NCBI GenBank assembly: GCA_009801015.1
Contig: VHZZ01000274.1
Span: 126,761-179,305 of the forward strand
Length of the DNA stretch: 52,545 nt
Source of the DNA: Silene noctiflora
Lineage: Eukaryota > Streptophyta > Magnoliopsida > Caryophyllales > Caryophyllaceae
Direction of reading: 5' to 3'
Shown: piece by piece, positions 1 through 13,954 of the stretch
Position numbering within the stretch: position 1 is the stretch's first letter
How the letters are laid out: every line of letters begins with the position of its first letter
The notes under the pieces: generated by a model
Databases searched by the model: none
What the model was told of the DNA's origin: nothing
What the model saw: the letters and a program-made list of their open reading frames with translations, nothing else
Made by a program: the position numbers and the translations under genes

Positions 1-1551
1 AAGTAATAATTCTAATTTATTTACTTCATTAACGATGTTATATTAAATTAGGTGGATGAAATTAGTTATACTAATTAAATGAAATTAGGGTTTTCCGAAA
101 TTAGGATTACAGCAAGCACCCTTCAATGGTGATTTTCAATTGGTCTTGTACAGTCCTTTGTTAATGGCTTGCTTGCTTGTTTTATGTGTCTCAATATAAT
201 AGTTGCCTTGCTCACACTGTAGTACGAGTGGACGACATGCATACAAACCTATATGATTAAGCAATCAGAATAAACAGACNAGAATACATTAAAACATCAG
301 AAGAAAACCATTGGTTACCCATTCATGATACACCTCAACAACCACAAGACCGGCCGGTGGTGCAGTCTGCAGGGAAGGCCGCGGTGAGGGTGGTGCATGG
401 TTGGTGACGGGTGATGTCAGCCGGTGGTGTTTGGATGATGAAACAAAAGAGTAAATGAAGGAATTAGAATAAAAGGGATATAATGGTCATTTATGTCAAT
501 GAAAGAGTAAAACTCGTCTATGAATGAGCACCACCCTTTATAAAAATGAGTTTCTATTTTTAAAAAATAGTTTTGCATAAATTGTTTCTTGAAAATCTGT
601 TAATGTTTAGTCAAACGTTATAAAAATGAGTTTCTATTTTTAAAAAATAGTTTTGCATAAATTGTTTCTTGAAAAACTGTTAATGTTTAGTCAAACGTTA
701 TAAGAAGATGTGGGATTTAGAGAAAATAGAAGATTTTGAGAAATAGAAGCAGAAACTCCTATTTTCTACTTCTGTTTCTAGGGGTTATTTTGGCTTTTGG
801 GTTTAAAAAAAACTGTTTTTACTTTTCCAAAAACTAGTGTTTGACCCAGCTTTTGTTTTTCTAATACAAAAGCAGTTTTAAAAGCAAAACCAAACAAACC
901 CTATATTTAAAGACGCGATTTTGATGTGGAATTTATTTAAATTAAAAGAAGAGTTCATTAGAAAAAGATTAAACATACTTTATAGTTATTAAGAAATCAA
1001 AACTTAAAATAACAAGAAAATGTAATGGTCCCCAACCATATTAGTTGGTTTATTTAGTAGAAAAAAAAGGTGTAAATTATTGACAAATATACCTTTAAAA
1101 AAAGAGTAAATTATTGATCGACACGGATGGAATACTATATTGGAAATACCAAGTCGGGTTTCATCCTGCTAGACTTTCCAAATGTCTCAAATTCTTTCTA
1201 ACGTGAATATTATATTTTCTTACGTTACATTTGGAAACTACAACTCTTAAATCAGTATAATTAGATATCGATTTGATTATTATTAGTTAGATTTTCCATG
1301 AAACATAAATTCTTCACACTACCAATTTTATAATAATCTAAATTTTTGTTCCTAAATTCCCTCAAACAAGTCCACCAAATACTACTAGAAAATTCAACAA
1401 CCTCAATTTTCTCCTAATTTAATTTTAGTATTTTATAGTATTTTACTAGTACTAAACTTCTACTTAACCATTTCAAGTGCACTAAAACACTCCCTTTTAA
1501 CAATAAACCCTCTTCTTTCTCCTTAATCTGATTGCAGAAATTAATGAAACA
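1..1551. other. AT-rich intergenic region and upstream region of the TMEM8-like gene
   Basis: No coding region is recognisable here. One ambiguous base lies at 280. A GC-richer patch at about 340-430 contains repeated GGTGGTG-type motifs. An 80-bp direct duplication sits at 541-700. At about 778-904 the ends (AGGGGTTATTTTGGCTTTT against the reverse complement of AAAGCAAAACCAAACAAACCCT) look like weak terminal inverted repeats of a small DNA element. The last few hundred bases before the start codon at 1552 are pyrimidine-rich and should hold the promoter and 5' UTR of the following gene. No TATA box could be chosen with confidence. Confidence 0.5.
541..700. repeat. 80-bp tandem duplication
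   Basis: Two adjacent copies, 541-620 and 621-700, both begin TAAAAATGAG and both end TCAAACGTTA. I see one base difference (GAAAATCTGT against GAAAAACTGT). The near identity indicates a recent duplication or recent homogenisation. No coding potential is apparent. Confidence 0.9.
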
Positions 1552-4500
1552 ATGGTTAAACATCTGAATTTCAGATGGTTTTATGTTAATTTATGTTTAA
1601 TTTTAATATTATTTCTGGGTTCCTATGATTTTTGTGCAGGGGACCCACTTCCTCCTTATAATTCAGTCACAATTTCCAGCTTCAATTACCCTCATACTAA
1701 GCTTAATCCTTTTGAATGGCGTTATATTAGAGGTCTGTTTATTATTCTACCCTTTTTTGTTTCGTAAATAGTTGTGTAAGACGGTCTTATACAAGTTTAT
1801 TGTAAAACGGGTTACTCCCTCCGTCCCAGTTATTTGTTTATGACTACTTTACTAATATGGGCATGATTTTCTTGTGATTTGGATCCGTTTTATACAATAT
1901 TTGTGTAAAGCTGCCTTTTAGAGGACTAATTTTGTTTGTGTTTATATGAGATTGTTTGAGTTATAGCATGATTATGTCTTTTTTTGAGTGTGTTGTTGAT
2001 TAAATTGTAATTGCAATTGATGTTTATGGTTAAAGTGAAAAGATTACAGCTTTTTAAAGTTTTGGGATGTTCTTTTCAGTTTAAAGTGATGGGATCATGT
2101 GTTTTTGTTGAGTGTATGTATTGCATGGAGTTGGGGAGGAGAAATGAAAGAGGTATTAGGAGTTTAGGATGGGGAAACGGAAACGGAAACCGGAACCGCC
2201 GTTGGTTAAATCAGTTTGCTGTTAACTTGTTTTCATACTCTAGAAAAAGGGATTTTGCTAATAAAAAAAAAAAGAAGAAGAAAGGATTTTGCAAATACAT
2301 TGATGGCTTCCCTATAAGGTTGCTATCTTGAGGTGTTTTTTGTTGAAGCTAGCCCGTAAAGCAGGTGTAGCAAACTGTCAACAAGTTAAGTGAAGTTTCA
2401 TCCTAAACCGGTTGGTAATCAGTGTAGACACTTGAGAAACCTCGATAATTTTGAATTACCTAAAATTGTAATATTGTATCATGTGCTGAGTTTTTGAGTA
2501 GAAACAGAAGAGTAAAGCCTCTTCTTTTGTTTAGAATGAAGCAATGCCTTGGTAGAATTTGCTTCTTCCTGGATGTAGTCTCAATAGTACTCAATCATTG
2601 ATAAAAATGCAGGAGTATGTTCCGAGTGGAATGGTACCTTGTTGTTAGTAAGCTACTAAAGCAGGCTAAAGGGCTAGTACATCAGTACATGAACATATAT
2701 CTCTTTCCAGGTTGGCAATTCTTACTGATTTTTTGTTTTGCAGTCGATTTGCCGCCGTGGTTCTCGTCACTGTCTATTGTGTTGGACTCAGATGTCGACC
2801 TTGTAAGTATGTAGAGTAGTGTAAGTCTGCTATGATGAAAAGCTCTCTGATTTTCTCTTTGTAGGATCTTGAAAGATATTCATGTGAACAGTTATGTACT
2901 GGTCATGACTGTATAAGAAATTTGATCCTTGTCTCTTTGAAGTTTGAGCGTGACGAGGTTGTGAGGTTTTGAAGTAACCTAGGTTCCTCAAAGAGATAAC
3001 CTTAAATCTTCAAAACTTAACCAATATTGATTATTGGTCTGACCGCAAGTTTTTGTAATTGGTTATGAAATGTGGATTGTTTGTATGTTACTACTCGCTA
3101 ATTAACAATACTCTGCTCATAACTTTTGTAGACCCCCAGAGAGGTGGAAAAGATTTCTAAGGAGAAGCTGCCACTTGTATGCTTTAGGGATGGAAGTCTT
3201 CCATTGCCAGATTTTCCAAAGAATGCCATAGACCACTTAGGTGAAGGTCCTAACCCTGCTATTCAACGCATTTACTATAGTAATTGTCCTTTTTGTCTGT
3301 TTATGGAGTGCTACAAATTGCTGTCGGCTTGCATCTTTTTTCCAATTGTGTTGAAGGTTTGGCAAATGATATCCTGGTACAGATTTGAGTTATTTTTCTA
3401 ATGAGACGGTTAGAAGTATTGAAGGCCGGGAAGACGCCGAGCGTTGCTACCCTTTGCAGAAACAAATATTCTTGAAGCTGACAAACGAACAGGTTTTAAG
3501 ATCTTGAGCTTTGATGTGTAAGCATATAAATTCTAGACTTATCACTCTGACCTTTTAGTCTGTTTTGCAGATAACCCCTGGTGTCTGGTATGTCGGAGTT
3601 TTCAACGGAGTAGGTGCTATGAGGACTCAAGCAAAGATGGTTAGTAAATATGTAGATTGAATGCTTATTTTATTCAGCATTGTCTTTTTAAGTTTTCTCT
3701 AAAGTTTAACCTTTTGTTTAGATAGAAGAATTTGAAGGGAAATGGAGGAACGTGGTTTCCTTTGGTTAGTAAAATTGAAATGAAGGGACTTGAACAGGAA
3801 GGAAAATGGATCCCTCCGGTTCCTTCCTCCAAGGAAAATCAAAATCTCCCAATCCATTCCTCCTTGCCTTCCCTTCCCTCCTTCCCCCTCCCGTCCCCTT
3901 TTTACCCAAACACACCCTATGGCTTTCAGCATTATCACTAGATTTTGTAGCATATGTATGGACCTCGAGCCATTAAAGTAGAATCGATATTCAGTTTGTA
4001 AAAATCTGTCCGATATGTATATGGACTATTTCATTGTTGTATTACTCATGCATTCATGCTGCTTTTCATTGTCCCAATTTTACAAAAGCCTCGTACCTTG
4101 ATTGCTCGGCTGAACCAACAAGTTTATGTTTTCTGAAAGCTGCATATGATTTATGTTGCTTTATCTTATGAATAACAAAATCTCAGATGTGTAAAAAGTT
4201 ATATTCTGGTACGCTTAATTTATTATGTGACGATTATAGAATAATTGTATGAGAGGTGTATAGCTAATCAGTTACCCTAATAAAAATATTATTTGAGTTA
4301 AGATAATAATCTCGAATTAGAAGAATTCTACACTATTAACACTAACCATATGAAAAACATGAACATCTGGAAAATTAAGACTTGAGCCATCTGGAAATTT
4401 GAAGCTACCATGATTTAATTTCTGGTGTATGGCAGCATTCATTGTTTCTGTAGCTTTCTTTTTTCTACGGGTTTCTTACACAGACAGTCTCACTCATGAA

Positions 4501-7500
4501 AGTATGACAACAACCCAAATATTCCATATTCATTTGCCACAGTCCTACCTTTTTCTTGAGAGAGATTTTGAATTTATGAGGCAGGAAGTACAATATTTTT
4601 TTTAGTTATATTATTAATAGGTTGATCTCTCATGTAAGACCATCTTATGTAATTATTTATGGGTTTCTTGGTAGCATATTGAAAAAAACGTGATCTGTAG
4701 CAAAATCTTCTGGCAATTTATACTCCTTTGTATGCAGGTTAGTCGAGGAACTCCAGTCTCCTTCTCTGCAAATGTGAGTGTGGAAGGATGTGTGCTGGCA
4801 AACATGTGGGGACAGTTTTGTAACCAGAGCATCAAAGCACTTTCATGTTCTGAAAATCATTCTAATTATAATTCTCCTTCGGATTCTTCAATCCGGGTTG
4901 TAGATGATGTAGCTTGTAGAAGTTCTGTTCAAGATTCTTGCCTTGGAAACAATAATACGATAGTATATTCCTTGGAAGTTATTGGCACACCAGATCACAT
5001 GTCCATCTCAGCTACCGACATTAATCTGAATGGAACTGTAAAATTTGGACAGTATGGTTTAATGAGTTATGCTCGTTATGGCGCAATTGCTCTAGCGGCC
5101 ATACATGACTATTCTGGTGACCTGAGTAAAGGCCCTCTAGTGATCCCATTACCAAAGATGGGAACTTGGTATATCACTATTCTCCTTGTTAATACAACCA
5201 AAGGATTGGATGGTCTTCAGGATAATGCTGCAACGGTTTGCTATTCCCTAGATTGGCAGGTGTCTAAATGCCCTTTTGGAAAAGCAGGGCCCAACTGTTC
5301 TTCAAACTTATACACTCTTCAGGTTGGGCTTCATTCTCGTGTACTTCTATCAGCGTTACCATTGTCCATTTTACAGCAATGCTTGCATGAGTATGGGCTC
5401 TATTCGGTGTATTTTCCTTTACGCATGCTTTTGAAAGTACTCCTTTTTATTCATTTGGAAATCACTACATTTTCCCGTCGCATTTTTCGTCTCCAAAAAT
5501 CGTGTAGTGAAAACAAGTGAAAGGACTAGTAGTTGATAACTTAAAGCTCTATCTAATTCACTGATATCTTCCTGCGCTATATGTACAAGAGTTAAGAACT
5601 TTGTATTGAAATACCGATGTTCCTATTTTTGTTTTTCTTTTTTGCATATCAAGGAGGAATATAATGTCGTCCGTAGGGAGAAAAAAGGAACAAAAATACA
5701 AGTAGTGGTACTGCAACTCCACTTCTTAGGTTTATGTAAATACAAAAGTGGAAAGTATTTATGAACTCGTAATTTACAACATGGTGTCTCAGTGGTTTTG
5801 TGCTGATTTGTCAAATTTAGTCTTAATCTATCACATTGATTTATGTACATTCTATCACTTGAGGAATAATTTTCTAATGGACTGAGAATTGTTTACAGAC
5901 AGTGCCGAAGCAGAATCCTTTTCCATTTGAATCTTATTATGTGCCACCGGATGGGGATGTGCTATCTGGGAGCTTTCCTCTTGAACCCCTTTTAACCAAC
6001 TCTTCATTCGAAGGCGTGTTAGGAGTTACTTGGACTTACTTCGTATTAGACATTCCTCGTGGTGCAGCTGGAGGAAACCTACACTTCAAAATAAAATCTG
6101 ACAATAAAGCTGCCTTTGAGATATATGTGAGATATGGTAGTCTTCCATCTGTTGATGTACGGGATTACTACTATATTAATTCGACCAACAACAGTGATGG
6201 CACAAGTTTTTTTGACCTTTCTAATTCAACCAAAAACCCGGTTGATTTCTATATCTTGTATGCCCAAGAAGGAACCTGGAGTTTTGGCCTGAAACATCTG
6301 AATTCGACTGCTACTGCACCCTTTGAGCAGGCAAAAATGTCTGTTTCACTGGAAAGGTGTCCTAAGGGATGCTCTGGTCATGGTTCATGCCAAAACTTTG
6401 TTGATGAAAGTGGCTTGACGATATACAGGTAAACACATTAGCTGACTTATTTACTTTCCATTTGTACAATGTCGGTAGATGCCTATATTTGGAGTATCTT
6501 CTCATTTGTTATGTTATCGGTTCTAATCGATTACTTGCATTTCTCAGCTTTTGTTCCTGTGATAAGACACATGGAGGAATTGATTGCAGCATTGAACTTG
6601 TAACACAACAGGGTATGCATTTAATCTGCCTTTTAATTTTATACGTCACTTCGACTCCTTACTTTGACTGCATGTCGCATGTCCAATACTCCAACATTCT
6701 GAGACGGCGTGACAATTTGACATCTCAGCTTGGGCCAAAAACATGTTTCTTTTTTTACAAAGTAGTCATGTTCCACACAGCGACACCATGTCATGTCCAA
6801 CCCTTGCAGCCGAGTCGTAGTAGTATAGCCATTCATCAAAAGCATGATGTCTCTGCAATTTTGCATTCTAGGCCTTATTTAAACCTTCTTCCTTAGAGTA
6901 ATCCTACAGCTAAGTTTTTCTTTGTTTTTACCCTGATACGAACTTGAAATTTCAATTTCAATTTTTATCCATTGCTAGTAAGCAGAAATGAATCCTGCAA
7001 GTTACAAAAAGCTTGTAACCCATGGAGAATCCCTACTTTTGCAAGTTCCTCTCTAATGCTTATGTATATCATTGTTCAGTCGGCATTACATGAAAAAGTT
7101 GATGTTTGGTATTCTCCTCCATTTTAAAATATCGCAAATGGCGATTCTGTATTTTTGTGTGCTGTTTTGAGAAATTATGTGCTGCATATGCCAATTGATC
7201 AGTTAAAGAATTTAATTGTCATTATGATAACCCAGTTGAAGTAGATTACCATGCGATATTGTTTCTTTGTTGAAGGAAATGAGTTTCATGTGAATACATT
7301 TTGGGGCACAGCATATTTACTTTAGACTGGTGCAGGTCACAAATGGCAGTCAATTTCGCTTGTTGCATCAAATGCTGCTGCCATCCTTCCTGCATATTGG
7401 GCTCTCCGGAAGAAGGTAAGTTTGGAACTCTGAGATATAGATACATCTTACATGTCAGACTGACTGGTAAAACTATCATTGGGGCCTTCTTAATATTGGC

Positions 7501-10019
7501 CTGACTTTTTGAAAAAAAATATACCTTTCTCTCATGTTTCACAAAATTATATACTGAGTTGGTCATATATACATATTAGATTCTCAAAATTTTTGAAAGA
7601 ACAGTTATATTTCTGCGCACATAATTAAATCAATTATCGTAATATAATCGCGAAAAAATCGGTATAGATATATTGCCTACAAGGCTCTAGTATCATACTC
7701 TCAAAAGTCAATTTGTTGCTGCAGGCATATGCAGAGTGGGTTATCTATACGTCAAGTGGAATTTCTAGTGCGCTTTATCACGCTTGTGATGTGGGAGCTT
7801 GGTGTGTATTAAAGTTTAGTGTCTTACAAGTAAGCAGTGGCTGGCCCTGAAAATTTGGTTTCTGATGTCCCCTTGAAAATATTAAGTTATTACAAAAGAT
7901 ATACTGCTGCTCCGTAGATTATAAATACTTGTATCACAAAAAATGGAAGTGGACAACAAAGATTTGTTGATTTTCATTGTCCAGAGACACCCCTAGTCCA
8001 TCTACATAGGTTCGCCAGTGCATATAAGAGTTTACTCTTATTTCTATGTAATGATCATGTGACAGTAAGCATAAAATACCAGTACGCTTCTGGGTCAGGA
8101 TACTGTTGCTGCCTGGTTTAATGCTTTTCTTGCAGAACTGGAGTTTGATAGTTTACATATGTCGAGAATTGCCCTCTGTTAACCTGGTAATTTGCTGTGT
8201 GATAACAGTTCATGGATTTTTGGCTGTCTTTCATGGCGGTGATCAGTACATTTGTGTACTTGACTGCTATTGACGAAGCTTCAAAGAGGACGATTCATGC
8301 AGCTCTATCAATTCTAACAGCATTAATGGCTATAACTGGAGCTACCAGGTAGAAAAAAAAGGATCAAAAATTAAGTCCAAGTAAGATACACATAAGTGCA
8401 TACGTATTCTGACATCGCTGAACATTTTATTGCAGGTCAGCAAATTTATGGCTGGTGATTGTGATCGGGGCCACAGGTTTGCTTATTGGTTGGCTCATAG
8501 AGTTTTCTACTAAATACAGATCTCTTTCATTCTCGACAGGATTCTGCTTGAATGCACTTTACAGGTGATTGACATTCAATATCTTGAACTTCATCTCCTT
8601 TCATATGTATGGTAGAGAATTGTTTTCCTTTGTTGTAAAGGGACCCAAAAAGGACTTTTTGAGGACGAGGGGTTTTGGTTTTTGAATCCCGATTGAGTAT
8701 ACCCACGCAATTTTTTTAATTTTTACTGATACATACTGGTATAATATATAGTATATAATATATGGAATGAAGCAAATTCACTCATTAAACTCTATATTCT
8801 TCTTATTCTTAATGTGAAGTAGTAGTCATTTGATGCAATTTTCGACATATAATTACTGTTGTGGTTCATGCGCAAACTGCCTCTATGTGTTGTCAACAAT
8901 GGGGATAGGCTACATACATCCGACTCACTACCCTACCCTACCCTGTTATTTACGGGAGCCCTTGAGAAATTAGTGTAATGTTATATGATATATAAAGTAC
9001 CCTATTTTGGGTGTATGATATGTAGACTACTATATTTTTGTCATGGTTATATGCTTCTTAGAGTTCGGTCATTGTAATCTCATGTTTATATTAGGTAGAT
9101 TAATATTAAATGATTTTTGGTTTAATACGTGTTATACTTGGTCGAGTTGACTTATACTTCGTTTTGTAATTTCAGTTGGGACACGATTAGAACATCACTT
9201 CACAATGTAATCAAGCTGCTCAGGGAACGATTTCGTTGGGGATTTATGCTTGGTGGTTTTATTGCACTGTCAATGGCTGCCATCAGCTGGAAACTTGAAA
9301 CCAGCATAAATTATTGGATTTGGCACAGGTATTCCTCCCCTGACGATGCATAGTGCTGCCTTTTATTTTACGCCTTCCCAGCAAAAAGCGCCAACGAAAA
9401 TATTAATAAAACACTTCACCAATTAGAGACTTGATGTTTCACTAAAAAAATACTCCTTAATCTTTTGGTTTCACTGATCTCGCTAAGATTTCACCGAGTA
9501 ACCCGGAGTTTGACCTATTATCATTTTTGGTGACTGGTACTGTAAAATAAAATCACCAAATATTTCATCCAAATAACAACTATTTTTAAGCATAATGAAC
9601 AAATTTATTCCAAACACCAAATTGAATTAACTCCAAACCTCGGAGTTGTGGTTAGCATGTGAAAAATGTTGCTCCGTATTAAGATGAAATTCTCTCGAGA
9701 AAAAATTTCAAACCTCCAGTCTCCAAAGTGGATAATAACTCAAACCTGTCGCAATTTGAAATTAATGAAACCTCGGAACACAAATTGAATTAACTCCAAC
9801 CTCGGGAAATAAAATAAAAAGTTTTACCAACATTTTTAAATACTGACTTTTTGGTGCTAAACCTTGTCTTGCAGCATTTGGCATATTAGCATATATACAT
9901 CTTCATTCCTCTTTCTATGTGCGAAGGTTATACCTTCCACGACAAACACTGACAGCGAGAGACCACAAACTGGAAACTATGAATTGAGTCGACAAGATTC
10001 AATTTCACATAGCGTCTAA
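1552..10019 (+). CDS. TMEM8/PGAP6-like membrane protein with EGF-like domain
   Basis: My exon model is 1552-1732, 2744-2802, 3132-3240, 3383-3492, 3571-3639, 4738-5322, 5899-6428, 6548-6612, 7336-7415, 7725-7829, 8209-8348, 8436-8564, 9176-9328 and 9875-10019. All junctions are GT/AG and keep phase, giving 819 aa. The protein has an N-terminal signal peptide (hydrophobic run about residues 10-25), a long extracellular part with many NxS/T sites, and an EGF-like module (about 525-568, CPKGCSGHGSC... FCSCDKTHGG). About seven membrane segments follow (about 572-795). The last part carries SSALYHACD (S611, H615, D618) and HSIWH (H771, H775), which match the Ser-His, Asp and HxxxH signature of the CREST superfamily. 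Animal TMEM8A/PGAP6 is a GPI-specific phospholipase A2, so a lipid hydrolase role at the plant cell surface is possible but inferred. Family assignment is strong and exact function is not known. Exons 3 and 4 are the least certain. Confidence 0.88.
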
Positions 10020-10831
10020 CAATAGGGCTTGTTCTACAAGGGGCATTATTCCGAGCCTTTGAGGGGGAGGCCGGAGTTGGAACATGGACATCAGATAAGA
10101 GAACTGTAAATAATTTTGTAATGTACAGAGCAGAGCGCATTGATGAACGGTAGCATCTTTAGCCTTTTTATTACCATTTAAACCTAGGAATGGAGTATGA
10201 AAGGCGGAGGCTTAAGGGCCTATAGTAGGTTCGATTTCTTGGTGGATCTCGTGTAATTGCACTTGGTACGGCATAGAACTACAAACAATAGAAAATGAAT
10301 GATCTAATTATTGTATAAATTTTACAATTGTGTTAATACACAAGTGTATGTATAAGTCAAAGAATATGCTTAGCAGTTTGTCATGTACTACGGTGCTTTT
10401 TATATTTCTCTCGTGTAAGATGGTTTCACACGAGATTAGCTGTCAAATCTCCGATTCGTGAGGTTATGTGACTGGAGTATTACCCATTTGTATGAGAAAT
10501 GAATTGTTGAAGCGGGTACATGAATTTTAAAACGTACGGTGTAGATTGAGGGAGGGTGACACGTGGAGATCAGAGATTGGTAGTGATAAAAATGACCGTT
10601 GAAAATTGGCGGGAAATTTGTTGAAAAAGAAAATGTGAGTTGCTTTCGGTTAAAGGGAATGTGTAGTCTTTGGTCAACAGGAGGTATTTTGTTTTGCAGG
10701 GATGGTCGGATTCTGTTTGGGTTAGACTTTTAGATTCTTAGGTCCAATACTTTTTTTAAAGGTCATTCCAATCAATCATAGGACATTTTCCGTCTCTTCC
10801 GATTGTTTGTTTGCCTATTTTATTTCAAAGC

Positions 10832-11006
10832 GTCTCCCTTGTGACGGGTCTGTATTTGTGACGGGTAATGTCACTCACAAAACGAATAAAGCAAAAGGTG
10901 GGGGCACCCCTCCACTTGCTTTCCTCTCTCCTCTCATGGATTTTTTGTCTCACAATTTGGTACCCGTCTTCTCAAAGTGACGGATACCTTCCGTCACAAA
11001 TGAGAA
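10832..11006. mobile_element. MITE with GTCTCCCTTGTGACGG termini
   Basis: The left end GTCTCCCTTGTGACGG (10832-10847) is an imperfect inverted match to the right end CCGTCACAAATGAGAA (10991-11006). The inner part contains a second pair of GACGG-type motifs. The same termini occur at 23287-23359 in a MATE intron, and a related element lies at 15211-15362. It has no coding capacity. It is a non-autonomous DNA transposon, probably with TIRs, of unknown superfamily. Confidence 0.6.
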
Positions 11007-13196
11007 ATTGCCATTTTATTTTGAGAGTCTCCGTCAATTGTTTACCTGTTTTTTATTGGGAATTGATCATTTATACTCAATTTGATTTGATCCACTATTC
11101 ATCATTAGCGGCTCTCTCTTCTCTTTCCTAGGATTTGTGCAAAACCAAATGTAAACAAATGATCGAGAGTGAGAGAGTACGATATACAAGTACTTCCTTC
11201 ATTCAACTTCACTCTACCACTTTCATTTTGGTACACTATTCACAACTCACAAGTAAGCATTCAACTTCAATTTTCTCTTAATACATACGTGAAAATATAT
11301 TTATGTGGAATCTTGTTTGATTCGTCTTTACGAGTACATTAAAAATATCTAACTTTTATAATTTTTGCAAATACGTAGCTCACGATATTTAGCACGTAAA
11401 ACGAGTGTTGGTAAACGTGAAAAAAAAAAATTGTGTTGTGTTTATGTTATGAGACAATATCACCCTATAACTATTCAATTTTTCTAAGATATGCGCCCTA
11501 TGCGACATGATAAAATAATACGGAGTATTTGACATCGACTCCAACATTATATAACGTATGGCTATTGCAATGATATTTCATGACTATATTAGATTCTCAT
11601 ATTATTAATTGATGAAATCATTAAATAAAAAAAGAGTCGAGTCATAGTCGAATGATTTAAGCTCTCAAAAGCGTATATTTAATTCTCAATCACTTTATAA
11701 ACTCTAGCATTAGACAATAATCTTGACTTTGATTTTTAACAAGCTAGATACAGTTTCACTATTTATCATAAAAATCCGAAATAAATAGTTGAAAGATCAA
11801 GATTTTAGCTACAGTACTCATGAAAAGTCTTCGATGATGTTCTTTTAAATAAAGTTTACGATTGCATGTTAACTTAAGAATATCAAAGTTGTCCCTTTGA
11901 TAATGACATTTAACAAATACTTTGAACAATTAAATAGTTAATACTACTCGTGATAATTCAATTAGGTATCGATTCATAACTTATGAAGTTAATCAAAGAT
12001 TCTAATTGGATTCAAATGTATGCATGTCATTTTTGTAATGTTTAAGTTACATTTGTATATTATTGTGGTGTTAGAAAGAAGCACGCAATTGTTATCCAAC
12101 TCGATAAGAAATAATAATCGATCAATTTTAAAACAGATATATCCATCTTAAAAATAAAATTAATTAAATTAAATAACACCCTTCTTAGACATTTTGTTTT
12201 TATCTAATTTATTTTATTTAACCTGTTTTTTTAGTATAATCCGAATAATATACCCGTCTTAAATAAGAATTTGGCGCGGAATAATGTTCTGTACAGCATA
12301 AATGATTAATGATTGGACGGACAAGAGTTATGATACTAGCAGCCAATTATTATCTTACAGCTTATAGTATGTTTGTATTATTGTCTTATTTATTATGTTT
12401 TATTTTCCTTATTTAGAGTATAATAATTTTCTGGTGCTTATCAATTTATTTGTCATTTTCTTAATATACAGTCCACAAAATCATTAATTGTGGGTTATCC
12501 AAATGGTTGAAACTTATTCAATCTGATATGATTGAGGATTTGACCTGTTCACAAATGAAGAAAAAAACAATCTTTTTTTTAAAAAAAAAAAAAAAAACAG
12601 GTTATAATATTTTTTAAGTGTAAGGATACGTACCAAAATTAAAGTGTATGAAAAGAATTCGGTAGTGCATGCAAAAGATTATTTAACAATAACGATGTAA
12701 TTTAAGCTCGCTAATTTTTATTTTTATTTTTGAATTTTATTAGGTTAAAAAAACAATATTTTAAGTGACACTTGACTTTTTTTTTTTTTTTTTTAATCTA
12801 AGAGAGCTATCCGATACTCTAGTCTCCTTAACAACGAAAAATATGATATTTTAAGTGAAATCTTTGAATTTTTAGAAGTTTACAGTATTATAAATTAAAA
12901 GTTTGTCGTACTTAAAATTATTGCCATTAGAATGATAACATTTCAAAAACCCTAAGTACTAAAACCCTGCATATTCAGTCATTTTTCGTATATCACCAAC
13001 ATGACATACTAATTAAAATTAACAAACTTTCAGAATATAATTTTAAGAAATTGAACAATTACCGTGTATTGATTATTATTATTATTAAAAAAAGTCCAAC
13101 TTAATCTCAAAGTCTTGTTTAAAACGGAGGCATCCGTAATCTTAAGATGAGTCAAATACTCAAATACATACCAAATTAAATGATAAGTTGTCTCTA

Positions 13197-13736
13197 TCTC
13201 CTATATATAAAAGCTGAGTTTTTTAAACTATTTTGATTGGCCCCTTAAAATTAGGAAGTCAGAGGAATTATTTATCCCCCTACCCCACCATTAAAAAACT
13301 CCATCAATTTCTTATTTGATTTTAGTAAGTTTACATTGTCAGGAGGATTTATCTTTCATTTAAACACTAATTTATAACTTCTATACTTTTTTAAGTTTTA
13401 AGGAGGATTCACTGTTATAATATATAATCAGCAAAGTGAATTCCCTCTGAAAAGCTCGAGCGAGTGAAGCCAATATACAATCTCTTTTATATGACCTTAA
13501 ACTTTACATTATATATATTTTATATAGCCAATTTCATATTTTAGAAAGTTTACAATACCCAGTTGTAATTTAATAATAATTAATATTAATATAGTTAATT
13601 TCATATATGAACACAATGTATAGATTTTATATATTTGAATAAGTAAATAATCTCTGTTTATTTTTATTTATCGTTTTATAATTAATTAAATTTAAATAGT
13701 AAACCCGTGCATTTTTTTGCACGGGTATAAAACTAG
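13197..13736 (+). mobile_element. Non-autonomous Helitron-like element
   Basis: The left end is TCTCCTATATATAAAAG, preceded by A (13196). The right end is a hairpin (ACCCGTGCA, loop, TGCACGGGT, about 13703-13725), then ATAAAA and CTAG (13733-13736), followed by T (13737). A 5' TC, a 3' hairpin a few bases before CTRR, insertion between A and T, and no target duplication are the known hallmarks of plant Helitrons. At 540 bp it has no coding capacity for Rep/helicase. The exact left boundary is the weakest point, since TCTC occurs several times nearby. Confidence 0.62.
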
Positions 13737-13754
13737 TTAGAAGTTAGAGCTATG

Positions 13755-13847
13755 TACTCCCTCTATCCCACTGAATCGTTTACATTTGCTTTATTTTGTG
13801 AGGAAAAATAAAGCAAATGTAAACTATTGGCCGGGATAGAGGAAGTA
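13755..13847. mobile_element. Stowaway-like hairpin MITE
   Basis: TACTCCCTCTATCCC at the left is mirrored by GGGATAGAGGAAGTA at the right. The inner arms also pair (GTTTACATTTGCTTTATTTT against AAAATAAAGCAAATGTAAAC), so the roughly 93-bp element forms an almost perfect hairpin flanked by TA. This matches the known Stowaway/Tc1-mariner MITE terminus CTCCCTCCGTCCC. Confidence 0.8.
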
Positions 13848-13954
13848 ATAGTTAATTGGCGGATACTTCATTTTAAGGAAGACTTAACTGAATTTTTATG
13901 TGCTAGTTGAACATTGAGGAAAAGGAAATTGAAGCAATAAATGTTGCTTTAGCC

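Noticed and set aside
3699-3981. Overlapping Pro-rich open stretches on both strands
   Set aside because: They lie within intron 5 of the TMEM8-like gene in a low-complexity CT-rich patch and have no family resemblance. I could not find a matching terminal repeat for a MITE either.
10868-11131. 87-codon open stretch
   Set aside because: It overlaps a MITE and its flank and shows no domain, so it is a chance frame.
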